Source of the DNA: Leucothrix arctica
GTDB lineage: Bacteria; Pseudomonadota; Gammaproteobacteria; Thiotrichales; Thiotrichaceae
Assembly: GCF_003172895.1 (NCBI RefSeq)
Contig: NZ_QGKL01000042.1
Coordinates: 62,001 to 126,000 of the forward strand
Direction: 5' to 3'
DNA length: 64,000 nucleotides
Part shown: positions 41,120 through 47,859 of the stretch, in pieces
How the letters are laid out: every line of letters begins with the position of its first letter
Numbering within the stretch: position 1 is the first letter of the stretch
Translations under genes and position numbers: made by a program
The notes under the pieces: generated by a model
The model's input: the letters and a program-made list of their open reading frames with translations, nothing else
Databases searched by the model: none
What the model was told of the DNA's origin: nothing

Positions 41120-42451
41120 ATGAGCATTAACTTTAAGCGCTCGGACTTTCCTGAGGGCTTCGACTTCGGTGTTGCAACCTCTGCTTATCAAATAGAAGGC
41201 AGTGACTTCGGTGGCTGTGGGCGCTCACAGTGGGACGACTTTGCTGCTACTCCGGGTAACGTTGTGCGTGGTGAAGACGGTGGTGTCGCCTGTGATCATT
41301 ATCATCAGTGGGAAGGTGATTTAGATCTGATTAAAGCGGGTGGGTTTGATAGCTATCGTTTTTCAACATCTTGGGCGCGAGTTATGCCAGAAGGGCGTGG
41401 CGCGGTAAATCAAGAAGGATTGGACTATTACGAACGTATTGTTGACGGTTTATTGGAGCGTGGGATTAAGCCCAATGTGTCGCTGTACCATTGGGAACTA
41501 CCAAGTGCTTTGCTTGACCAAGGCGGTTGGAGAAATGGCGATATTGCTAACTGGTTTGCTGATTTTACAGAAGTCGTAATGGGTCGTATTGGTGATCGCG
41601 TTCATGCTGCGGCGACGTTTAACGAACCTTGGTGTGTTACTTGGCTGAGTCACTTCCTCGGACAGCATGCGCCTGGTGTTAAAGACATTCGTGCTGCTGC
41701 TCGTGCGATGCATCATGTATTAGTAGCTCACGGTAAGTCGGTACAAGCCATGCGTGGTCTGGGTATGGATAATGTGGGTGTGGTGCTTAACTTTGAATAC
41801 TCCCAACCAGTGGATGACACACCAGAGGCGATTGAGTCTGCACACCTGTTTGACGGTATTTATAATCGTTGGTTCTTAGGGGGTGTGTTTAATCAGGCCT
41901 ATCCTGAAGATGTGCTGGTTGGACTTGAGCCGCACTTACCAAAAAATTATCAGGATGATTTTCCGACGATTGCGGAGAAGGTTGATTTTTTGGGTGTGAA
42001 CTACTACACGCGCAGCATTATCAGTCCTGATGGTACTGATCAATTCCCAGCACATAAAACGGTTGAAGGGCCGTTGGATAAAACGTCGATGGGTTGGGAG
42101 ATTTACCCTGACGGTTTGCATCACTTTTTAACGTGGGCTGACCGTGAGTATACAAAAGGTCTACCCATCTATATCACTGAGAATGGCATGGCGTCATACG
42201 ATACTGTGGATGAGAATGGTGTGATTGATGATGAGCCTCGTATTAATTTCCTAAATCAACATATGGATGCGGTAAAGCAAGCCATTGCTGAAGGTGTGCC
42301 AGTGAAAGGTTACTACGCGTGGTCGTTGCTCGATAATTATGAGTGGGCAGTGGGCTATGAAAAGCGTTTTGGCTTAGTCCATGTTGACTTTGATTCGCTG
42401 GAGCGTACGCCTAAAAATTCGTATTTACAGTTACAAAAGGCATTGAGTTAA
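41120..42451 (+). CDS. Beta-glucosidase (GH1)
   Basis: A 443-residue GH1 enzyme that cleaves terminal beta-glucosides. The acid/base motif is T-F-N-E-P-W and the nucleophile motif is I-T-E-N-G-M-A. The family's N-terminal F-D-F-G-V-A-T-S-A-Y-Q-I-E-G and the C-terminal G-Y-Y-A-W-S-L-L-D-N-Y-E-W are complete. No signal peptide, so it acts in the cytoplasm. The ATG at 41120 lies nine bases after GAGGA; the GTG at 41111 touches that site. Its place behind aglR suggests the locus also handles beta-linked disaccharides. Confidence 0.93.
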   Translation: MSINFKRSDFPEGFDFGVATSAYQIEGSDFGGCGRSQWDDFAATPGNVVRGEDGGVACDHYHQWEGDLDLIKAGGFDSYRFSTSWARVMPEGRGAVNQEGLDYYERIVDGLLERGIKPNVSLYHWELPSALLDQGGWRNGDIANWFADFTEVVMGRIGDRVHAAATFNEPWCVTWLSHFLGQHAPGVKDIRAAARAMHHVLVAHGKSVQAMRGLGMDNVGVVLNFEYSQPVDDTPEAIESAHLFDGIYNRWFLGGVFNQAYPEDVLVGLEPHLPKNYQDDFPTIAEKVDFLGVNYYTRSIISPDGTDQFPAHKTVEGPLDKTSMGWEIYPDGLHHFLTWADREYTKGLPIYITENGMASYDTVDENGVIDDEPRINFLNQHMDAVKQAIAEGVPVKGYYAWSLLDNYEWAVGYEKRFGLVHVDFDSLERTPKNSYLQLQKALS

Positions 42452-42514
42452 AGCTGCAATAACCGCTAGCTTTGCGATAGAATAAGCAATTGATTTAGTT
42501 TCTGCGAAAAGATT

Positions 42515-43918
42515 ATGGCTTACACCACCCCCGAAGAAAATTCATTTGCTCGTTTTGAGCTAGCACGACCGTTACTTGAGGCAATTAAATTGCAAGGGTA
42601 CGACCGTCCTATGCCAATTCAAGGGCGTTCTATTCCTAAGATTTTAGAGGGACGTGACGTCTTAGCAAGTGCTGAAACCGGGAGTGGAAAGACAGCTGCA
42701 TACGTTTTACCACTATTGCAGTCGCTTATTCTTCAGCGTGAAGAAGAGGGCGCTCAAGGCGCTAGAGGGCATCACATTCGTGCGCTTATCTTAGTACCTA
42801 CGCGTGAGCTTGCATTGCAAGTCTCTGACGTTGTTGCAGCAATGGGTTGTAAGATGAGACCCTCTGTTCGTTGTACTAGTGTTTACGGTGGTGTTGAGAT
42901 AGAAAAGCAACAGGCGATTTTGCAGGACGGTATCGAGGTGTTGGTTGCAACACCCGCTAGACTGCTTAGTTTGATCGAAGCAAAGGCTGTGGTGTTTAAC
43001 AAGCTGCGTACTTTGGTTTTGGATGAAGTTGATCGTCTGATCAGTCAAGATTTTCAAGATGAAGTTGAGACGGTGTTACGTCACCTTCCAAACAAGCGTC
43101 AAAACTTGTTCTTTACAGCGACGTTCCCTGACTCTATTCGTGACTTGGTGCGTAAAGTACTCAATAACCCTGAAGTGATCGATGTGCCGCTGGGCGCGAA
43201 GGTTCTAATTGATCAGCACGTTGCTATCGTTAACCAGCGTGAGAAGATTCAAGCGTTAAACTTCCTGTTGCTAGAAAATGACTGGGAGCAGGTCTTAGTG
43301 TTTGCGACGACCAAGAAGAGTTGTGATCAGCTGACAGCAGCACTTAAGTCGTTAGATGTCGATGTACTAACGCTTCACGGCAGTGTGCCTACAGAGCAGC
43401 GTGAGCATGCCTTGGCGCGTTTTAAGCAAGGTAACTTGCGTGTGTTAGTGGCAACGGATATTGCGGCACGTGGTATTGATATTGGTCAGCTAGATTGTGT
43501 GATTAACTACGAGCTACCTCGTCAAGCAAATGACTACCAGCATCGTATTGGTCGTACGGGTCGTGCAGGTAAGACAGGTCAGGCAATCAACTTAGTTGCT
43601 CACCATGAGCTTGCGCACTACGAAGCGATCGAGAAGTACACGAGAGAGCGTTTGCCGCGTGAGACGATTCCAGGTTTTGAGCCGGATGAGATAGCACCAG
43701 CAGCGCCATCACGTAAGAAGCCAAAGAAAGAAGTCGGTAAGAAGCGTCGTGTAAAGCTGAAAGAAACTCAGAAGAAACGTCGTGAGAAGAAAGGCTTTGG
43801 TAATAATGTTGGCGGTAAGGACACGCAAAATCAAAGTTCGAGTCAGAGTACTGACCGAAGTGAAAATGCTGAGCCGAAGCCGTCTTATTACAAGTCGACT
43901 CCTGACTCAGATTTCTAA
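42515..43918 (+). CDS. DEAD-box RNA helicase
   Basis: A 467-residue helicase. Motif I is A-E-T-G-S-G-K-T, Ia is P-T-R-E-L-A, II is D-E-V-D (Val for Ala), III is T-A-T (Thr for Ser), and VI is H-R-I-G-R-T-G-R. The Q-motif glutamine is in P-M-P-I-Q. The core ends near 385, followed by an 80-residue lysine/arginine-rich tail (K-K-P-K-K-E-V-G-K-K-R-R), probably for RNA binding. RhlE/SrmB-like roles in ribosome assembly or RNA decay are likely. It stands alone, and a palindrome follows the stop. Confidence 0.92.
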   Translation: MAYTTPEENSFARFELARPLLEAIKLQGYDRPMPIQGRSIPKILEGRDVLASAETGSGKTAAYVLPLLQSLILQREEEGAQGARGHHIRALILVPTRELALQVSDVVAAMGCKMRPSVRCTSVYGGVEIEKQQAILQDGIEVLVATPARLLSLIEAKAVVFNKLRTLVLDEVDRLISQDFQDEVETVLRHLPNKRQNLFFTATFPDSIRDLVRKVLNNPEVIDVPLGAKVLIDQHVAIVNQREKIQALNFLLLENDWEQVLVFATTKKSCDQLTAALKSLDVDVLTLHGSVPTEQREHALARFKQGNLRVLVATDIAARGIDIGQLDCVINYELPRQANDYQHRIGRTGRAGKTGQAINLVAHHELAHYEAIEKYTRERLPRETIPGFEPDEIAPAAPSRKKPKKEVGKKRRVKLKETQKKRREKKGFGNNVGGKDTQNQSSSQSTDRSENAEPKPSYYKSTPDSDF

Positions 43919-43934
43919 AAGGTTTAAACCTTTT
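43917..43934. terminator. Palindrome between the helicase and SH3 genes
   Basis: AAAAGGTTTAAACCTTTT is a perfect 18-base palindrome starting within the helicase stop codon. The A and T flanks allow termination on either strand. It lies between convergent genes, 16 bases from the SH3 gene stop. The hairpin itself is short and AT-rich, so its strength is uncertain. Confidence 0.5.
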
Positions 43935-43950
43935 CTATTTTGTTTGGCTG

Positions 43951-44688
43951 CTACTGAATGCGAACCGCTTTGCAGCAGCCATTCAATTGCTCACCATTAA
44001 TCAGTGCATCTACTCGGTAGTGTACTTTCTGATTAGATAAAGTATGCAGACATTGCTTTGTATACTTTATCGTTAGGTTCGTTGTAAAGCGACCGTTAGA
44101 GCTTTTAAGCTCTGTCTTCATCGCTGTATTCCAGCGATTTCTACGTTGCTTTTCATAGGTGATTGGAATCATACCTGCTGCTTGTCCACGCAAGTTAACA
44201 TCCAATGCCTTAGGGTGAACGATGGTGCGCCAGAATGGGCTACGGTCGCCACACTCCAATACCCATTTCCCTTTTGAGCCAGAGACTGCTTTAGTGCGAG
44301 GCACTGCTGCTCTAGGTGCAGCTGCTGGCTGTGGACGCTGAGGCGCTCGTGCGGCGGTATTTGGGGCAGTTGGTCGGGCTTGTGCAGGAGCGGCTTGCAT
44401 AGGGCGAATGAAACGCTCACTTACCCAGCCTGTTTTACCTTGCCAAGTGACTTTTGTCCAAACCGTATTACCAACGGATTGACGTTGTCCTGTTGCACGA
44501 ATGTATTTTCCGTTAGCGGGAATCTTAGTGACGACGGCACTTTTTGAGCCAGGCTGTGAACGCATATTGAGCGTATCCCAACTTTCGACACCATTGATTT
44601 GAAAAACGGCTGCCTGTGCGATTTGTACGCTAAATAAAGTAGCAGCAATAGTGAGCCCAATCCGTGTGAACTTGCTAAAACGAGTCAT
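43951..44688 (-). CDS. Secreted SH3-domain protein
   Basis: A 245-residue exported protein. A signal peptide ends near I-A-Q-A, followed by a bacterial SH3 domain (W-D-T-L-N-M-R-S-Q-P-G-S-K ... K-T-G-W-V-S-E-R-F, about 27-85). An Ala/Pro-rich linker follows, then a C-terminal domain starting W-V-L-E-C-G-D-R-S-P-F-W and ending L-N-G-C-C-K-A-V, which recalls META/COG3650-like envelope proteins with a paired cysteine. The first 85 residues closely match the next gene upstream, so the two are tandem paralogues. The ATG at 44688 has AAGGAT upstream. A hairpin with a T-run sits only 21 bases before the start. Confidence 0.72.
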   Translation of the reverse strand: MTRFSKFTRIGLTIAATLFSVQIAQAAVFQINGVESWDTLNMRSQPGSKSAVVTKIPANGKYIRATGQRQSVGNTVWTKVTWQGKTGWVSERFIRPMQAAPAQARPTAPNTAARAPQRPQPAAAPRAAVPRTKAVSGSKGKWVLECGDRSPFWRTIVHPKALDVNLRGQAAGMIPITYEKQRRNRWNTAMKTELKSSNGRFTTNLTIKYTKQCLHTLSNQKVHYRVDALINGEQLNGCCKAVRIQ

Positions 44689-44708
44689 ATAAATATCCTT
44701 ATTTATAA

Positions 44709-44745
44709 CAAAAAAGCCCCAGAACATATCTATGTTGCTGAGGCT
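44709..44745 (-). terminator. Strong intrinsic terminator in the leader of the SH3 gene
   Basis: On the minus strand AGCCTCAG pairs with CTGGGGCT and the inner AACATA pairs with TATGTT, leaving one bulged C and a tiny loop. TTTTTT follows immediately (plus 44709-44714). It can end the transcript of the histidine-repeat gene. But it lies only 21 bases before the ATG at 44688, where no separate promoter fits well between, so it may also act as an attenuator of the SH3 gene. Confidence 0.72.
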
Positions 44746-44763
44746 ATATAAGGTCGAATTTAC

Positions 44764-44820
44764 GGGGGGTAAATTTTGCAGTCAATAGAAATAACAGCTG
44801 ATGCCAGTTGTTACCCCCTT
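44764..44820 (-). ncRNA. Candidate structured leader RNA upstream of the terminator
   Basis: On the minus strand GGGGGTAA (plus 44811-44818) pairs with TTACCCCC (plus 44765-44772). Inside lies AACAACTG-GCAT-CAGCTGTT, an eight-base hairpin with one mismatch, followed by an unpaired ATTTCTATTGACTGCAAAA-like stretch. The element ends about 18 bases before the intrinsic terminator. Structured element, terminator, ribosome site and gene in that order is the layout of attenuators and riboswitches. It matches no class I can recall. It could simply be the 3' tail of the upstream message. Confidence 0.35.
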
Positions 44821-44875
44821 AAGCCGACCAAATGCACTGTAAGTACGATGATTGAATCATCATTACCTCAGGCTA

Positions 44876-46126
44876 TTAACGTTGACCACTGTAACTGTGG
44901 TTATGAGCAACACGGCCATTTGCATGAGTGTGTGCTGTTGAGCGAGTGAACTGGTTTGCTTGATGACGGTGAAGGTTCGCGTCATTGTTAGAAACCTGCT
45001 GCTGTCGAACTTGATTAGTCTTAGGCAATAAGAAGTCATGCAAATGAACGCCAGCGCCGCCAACATGTGTATGAGTCGTCTTCTTGTTGTAAGCAGTCTG
45101 TGGGTGAATGTGAGTCACAGGCTGGTTAGCTGTTGGCGTCACAGTACGCGCTTGCTGCTGTTGCGTGCGGTTACCTGCATAGTTGTGTGCATGCTGAGGG
45201 TTGTTGCTCGCATGCGTATGTGTCACAGCGTTTGAGAACTGGTTACGAGGGTGCGTATGTGCAGTCCCTGTAGCAGCGGCTCGAACTTGAACGCGTTGCT
45301 GAGTTGGCTGTTGTACTGTGCGTTGCTGACCACCGTAGTTGTGGTTATGGTTAGCATTACCACTTGCATGTGTGTGTGTTACAGCATTTGTAAACTGGTT
45401 GCTCGGGTGAGTGTGTGAGTTTGCATTGCTAGCCGCACGAACTTGTACTTGAGGGCGTGCTTGTTGCGTTGCTTTACCCTGACAACTGTAACGATGCTGA
45501 TGCGTGTTGCCACCACCTGGATGAGAATGCGTTGAAGAACGTGTGCACTCATTTGCAGGGTGAGTATGGCTAACTGAAACTGGAGTTCTTCTTTGCTGTA
45601 CAGGAGCAACTCGCGTTGGCTGTTGCTTACGAGTAATTGCTGGTAAACCGTTACCTGGGCCAACATAAACACTACGAACAGCGCTTGTAGTAGTGCCAGC
45701 GCCTGAATCATAAATACTACCAGTACGGGCAACTGATACAGATACTTGTGGCGTGTAAGCAGGCTGTGGTCTGTACGCAGGTACTGCCGGCGCTGCTGGT
45801 GTAGGTGCGACGAACGAGTAGTCTGTTGCTAGGTAGCGCTTGCTAACCCAACCAGAAACACCATTGAAGCTGACCTTAGTCCATGTAGAGCGACCGCTGC
45901 CTGACTCTTCGCCAGTACTGTTGATGCTGCTACCATTTGCAGGGATTTCACCAATGATGGTGCTACGGTGGTTAGGCTGTGAACGAATATTCAAAGTATC
46001 CCAGCTTTCCACGCCAGAAACGATATAACGCTCTGCGGCAGTAGCTTGAGTGAATGCACCTGCACTGATGCATAAAACAACGGTAGATATAGAAGCGACT
46101 TGCTTAAGGCGGCTTAAAACGTCCAT
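44876..46126 (-). CDS. Secreted SH3 protein with five histidine-rich repeats
   Basis: A 416-residue exported protein. The signal peptide ends near A-T-A-A (31). A bacterial SH3 domain at about 33-98 (W-D-T-L-N-I-R-S-Q-P ... G-V-S-G-W-V-S-K-R-Y) is close to that of the downstream gene. After a Pro/Ala-rich linker come five copies of a 31-residue unit with histidines in the pattern H-x-H-P ... T-H-T-H ... H-x-H-x-Y/F, beginning at H187, H238, H290, H339 and H386. Glutamine-rich linkers separate them. About 30 histidines could bind zinc, nickel or copper in the periplasm; this is inference. No named family covers the repeat part. Confidence 0.72.
   Translation of the reverse strand: MDVLSRLKQVASISTVVLCISAGAFTQATAAERYIVSGVESWDTLNIRSQPNHRSTIIGEIPANGSSINSTGEESGSGRSTWTKVSFNGVSGWVSKRYLATDYSFVAPTPAAPAVPAYRPQPAYTPQVSVSVARTGSIYDSGAGTTTSAVRSVYVGPGNGLPAITRKQQPTRVAPVQQRRTPVSVSHTHPANECTRSSTHSHPGGGNTHQHRYSCQGKATQQARPQVQVRAASNANSHTHPSNQFTNAVTHTHASGNANHNHNYGGQQRTVQQPTQQRVQVRAAATGTAHTHPRNQFSNAVTHTHASNNPQHAHNYAGNRTQQQQARTVTPTANQPVTHIHPQTAYNKKTTHTHVGGAGVHLHDFLLPKTNQVRQQQVSNNDANLHRHQANQFTRSTAHTHANGRVAHNHSYSGQR
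44879..45573 (-). repeat. Five-copy histidine repeat within the SH3 protein gene
   Basis: Five in-frame copies of about 93 bases, spaced 141 to 156 bases from start to start. The units share codons for H-T-H-P, N-Q-F and T-H-T-H but have diverged elsewhere; copies 2 and 3 are closest (S/P-R-N-Q-F-T/S-N-A-V-T-H-T-H-A-S). Copy 1 carries cysteines (N-E-C and Y-S-C) not found in the others, and copy 4 is the most divergent. Confidence 0.8.
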
Positions 46127-46575
46127 AGACTTTCCTTTCCCTGAAATATTATTTAATGATTAGGTTTTTTGTTGTAACAGCTTGTCTTGGCTGATAAATA
46201 TGGTAATTACTACACATTTTATAGGACTAAGTGTGCAATATCAAAGATTTGCAACGACTTTATTATAAACTTGTGGATTATAACGCTGTAGATAGGTAGC
46301 GCTCTGCAAGGTCATTATACAAAATGTATAAAATCAGTCCAGCGATTACTAAACCCCGATCAACGGTCCCAACCACCCAAAAATCCCTTCATACATTGAG
46401 CGCTTACGTTCATTCTAAATACGGGTATTAGTAATATAGGAGTGTGACAAGTGTTGCTAGGTGGAGGTTCAATTATGTACATCAAAGTCTTTAATTTCTG
46501 CCTTAGCTTGATGTTTTAGGGCCTTACTAAACTGTTAATATAGACGGAAGAATTACTCATGATAAGAGAGAAAGT
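46127..46575. other. Intergenic interval between the histidine-repeat gene and cobU
   Basis: The 449 bases between two divergent genes contain no credible gene. A 14-codon frame at 46475-46519 (M-Y-I-K-V-F-N-F-C-L-S-L-M-F) has a good GGTGGAGG site in front, so it could be a leader peptide or chance. I looked for the conserved boxes of a cobalamin riboswitch before cobU and did not find them. Confidence 0.4.
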
Positions 46576-47088
46576 ATGCAGTTGACATTGGTCTTAGGTG
46601 GGGCACGCTCGGGTAAAAGTGCTTACGCTGAAAACTTGGCTAAACAAAGTGGTAACAAGGTGATTTATTTGGCGACGGCTGAAATACGCGATGAGGCGAT
46701 CGCACAGCGTGTAAAGCTTCATCAAAGTGTTAGGCCCAGTGAATGGCAAACGGTCAATACACCTATCGAACTTGCAGCAAGTTTAAAGCAACATGCCGCA
46801 CCGAATGTAACCGTGCTAGTTGATTGTTTGACCATGTGGGTCACCAATCTTCTTTGTGCAGAAGATAAGTCGTTAATGGCGGCAGAAAAAAGTGCCTTGT
46901 TAGCCGTATTAGAGACACTACCCGGAAACATTATCTTTGTGAGTAACGAAGTAGGGATGGGAATCATTCCGATGGGTGAACTTACACGCGACTATGTGGA
47001 TATTGCTGGGAAACTGCATCAAGAGGTTGCGGCAGTTGCGAATAATGCGGTGTTGATCGTCGCTGGATTACCTTTAGTACTAAAATAA
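46576..47088 (+). CDS. cobU: Adenosylcobinamide kinase / adenosylcobinamide-phosphate guanylyltransferase
   Basis: A 170-residue bifunctional enzyme that phosphorylates adenosylcobinamide and then transfers GMP to it in late cobalamin assembly or salvage. The P-loop is G-G-A-R-S-G-K-S, A-T-A-E-I-R-D follows (residue window for the GMP-accepting histidine is near H-Q-S-V-R-P-S-E-W), and the C-terminal S-N-E-V-G-M-G-I-I-P and R-D-Y-V-D-I-A-G are typical. It is slightly shorter than E. coli CobU (181). No other cobalamin gene is near, so it works with genes elsewhere. Confidence 0.92.
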   Translation: MQLTLVLGGARSGKSAYAENLAKQSGNKVIYLATAEIRDEAIAQRVKLHQSVRPSEWQTVNTPIELAASLKQHAAPNVTVLVDCLTMWVTNLLCAEDKSLMAAEKSALLAVLETLPGNIIFVSNEVGMGIIPMGELTRDYVDIAGKLHQEVAAVANNAVLIVAGLPLVLK

Positions 47089-47182
47089 TACAAATCGTGT
47101 TTCTGCTACCATCCGTCTAGTGGTGCTTACGTTAAGCCTGTGTGTGGTTATTATTAACTTAACAATAAAAAGGAACGACGTA

Positions 47183-47710
47183 ATGACCGACTTGTATATC
47201 AGCTATAGCACGAGGGAAAGACACTGGGTTTCTAAACTAGTCAGTGCACTTGAGTCTGACGGTTATAGTGTCTGGTGGGAGCACGTTGCAGTCTTGGGTG
47301 ATGACATCCGTCCAGACAGTCAAACGGCGCTCGAAGCAGCAAAAAATGTTTTGGCTATTTGGTCGCCTTTAGCGGTTGATGACTACTGGGTGTTACAAGA
47401 TGCAAAACAGGCTGAACAGTCAGGTAAGCTTATATCTGTGTTTTATAAAACAGCGGAGTTGCCTTCAGCATTTAATAGGTCAGATATCGCGAGCTTAAAA
47501 GAATGGAATAGTGGCGATAAATCAGATGCTGCGTATCAAGAATTTGTGAGTACTTTGAAGGCGATTGTTAGACCTAGTCAGCCAACAGAGTCTAGGCGTA
47601 AAGAAGCATTACAAGAGCGTAAGTTACGTATTCAAGCAGAGCAAGCGAAGCGTTATGTGTTTACAGAATCGTCTGAAAATAGAATTAGACAATTTAGAGA
47701 GTCTGTATAG
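47183..47710 (+). CDS. TIR-domain protein
   Basis: A 175-residue protein whose first 120 residues form a bacterial TIR domain: L-Y-I-S-Y-S-T-R-E-R-H-W-V-S, G-Y-S-V-W-W-E-H, N-V-L-A-I-W-S-P-L-A and K-L-I-S-V-F-Y. The catalytic glutamate of NAD-cleaving TIRs normally sits in W-V-x-x-E; here it reads Y-W-V-L-Q-D, with Asp73. The tail is a charged helix (R-R-K-E-A-L-Q-E-R-K-L-R-I-Q-A-E-Q-A-K-R). The ATG at 47183 has AAAGGAA upstream; an upstream in-frame start is less likely. No antiphage partner gene is adjacent, so a defence or signalling role is open. Confidence 0.82.
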   Translation: MTDLYISYSTRERHWVSKLVSALESDGYSVWWEHVAVLGDDIRPDSQTALEAAKNVLAIWSPLAVDDYWVLQDAKQAEQSGKLISVFYKTAELPSAFNRSDIASLKEWNSGDKSDAAYQEFVSTLKAIVRPSQPTESRRKEALQERKLRIQAEQAKRYVFTESSENRIRQFRESV

Positions 47711-47711
47711 T

Positions 47712-47732
47712 TATCCACAATCTGTGTGGATA
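47712..47732. terminator. Stem-loop after the TIR gene, made of two DnaA-box-like halves
   Basis: TATCCACA (47712-47719) and TGTGGATA (47725-47732) form a perfect eight-base stem with a five-base loop, starting two bases after the TAG. The left arm with its preceding T reads TTATCCACA, the consensus DnaA box, and the right arm is its near mirror. A terminator is the simplest reading, although no T-run follows. Confidence 0.5.
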
Positions 47733-47816
47733 TAAGTGCTAATAACGGGTTATTTCATTGATTAACCCTTTGTTTGTATGGCTTTCAGCGAATCGATTAA
47801 AAATCAATCAATACTG

Positions 47817-47852
47817 AATTATGCAGCTACTGATTTGTGTAGCTGCATAATT
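47817..47852 (-). terminator. Fourteen-base perfect stem after glgP
   Basis: AATTATGCAGCTAC (47817-47830) and GTAGCTGCATAATT (47839-47852) are perfect inverted copies with an eight-base loop. It starts eight bases past the glgP stop. It probably ends the nine-gene glycogen operon, perhaps also stopping read-through from the TIR gene. The A/T-rich stem base supplies a T-containing 3' side. Confidence 0.7.
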
Positions 47853-47859
47853 GTCAACA

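Noticed and set aside
44990-45580. Regularly spaced DNA repeats resembling a CRISPR-like array
   Set aside because: The repeats are in frame with a secreted protein gene, vary in sequence as coding repeats do, and lack identical direct repeats with unique spacers.
46127-46575. Cobalamin riboswitch upstream of cobU
   Set aside because: The conserved B12-box and paired elements were not found when reading the interval.
47711-47732. Replication origin from a consensus DnaA box
   Set aside because: Only one mirror pair is present, with no DnaA-box cluster, AT-rich unwinding region or dnaA/dnaN genes nearby.
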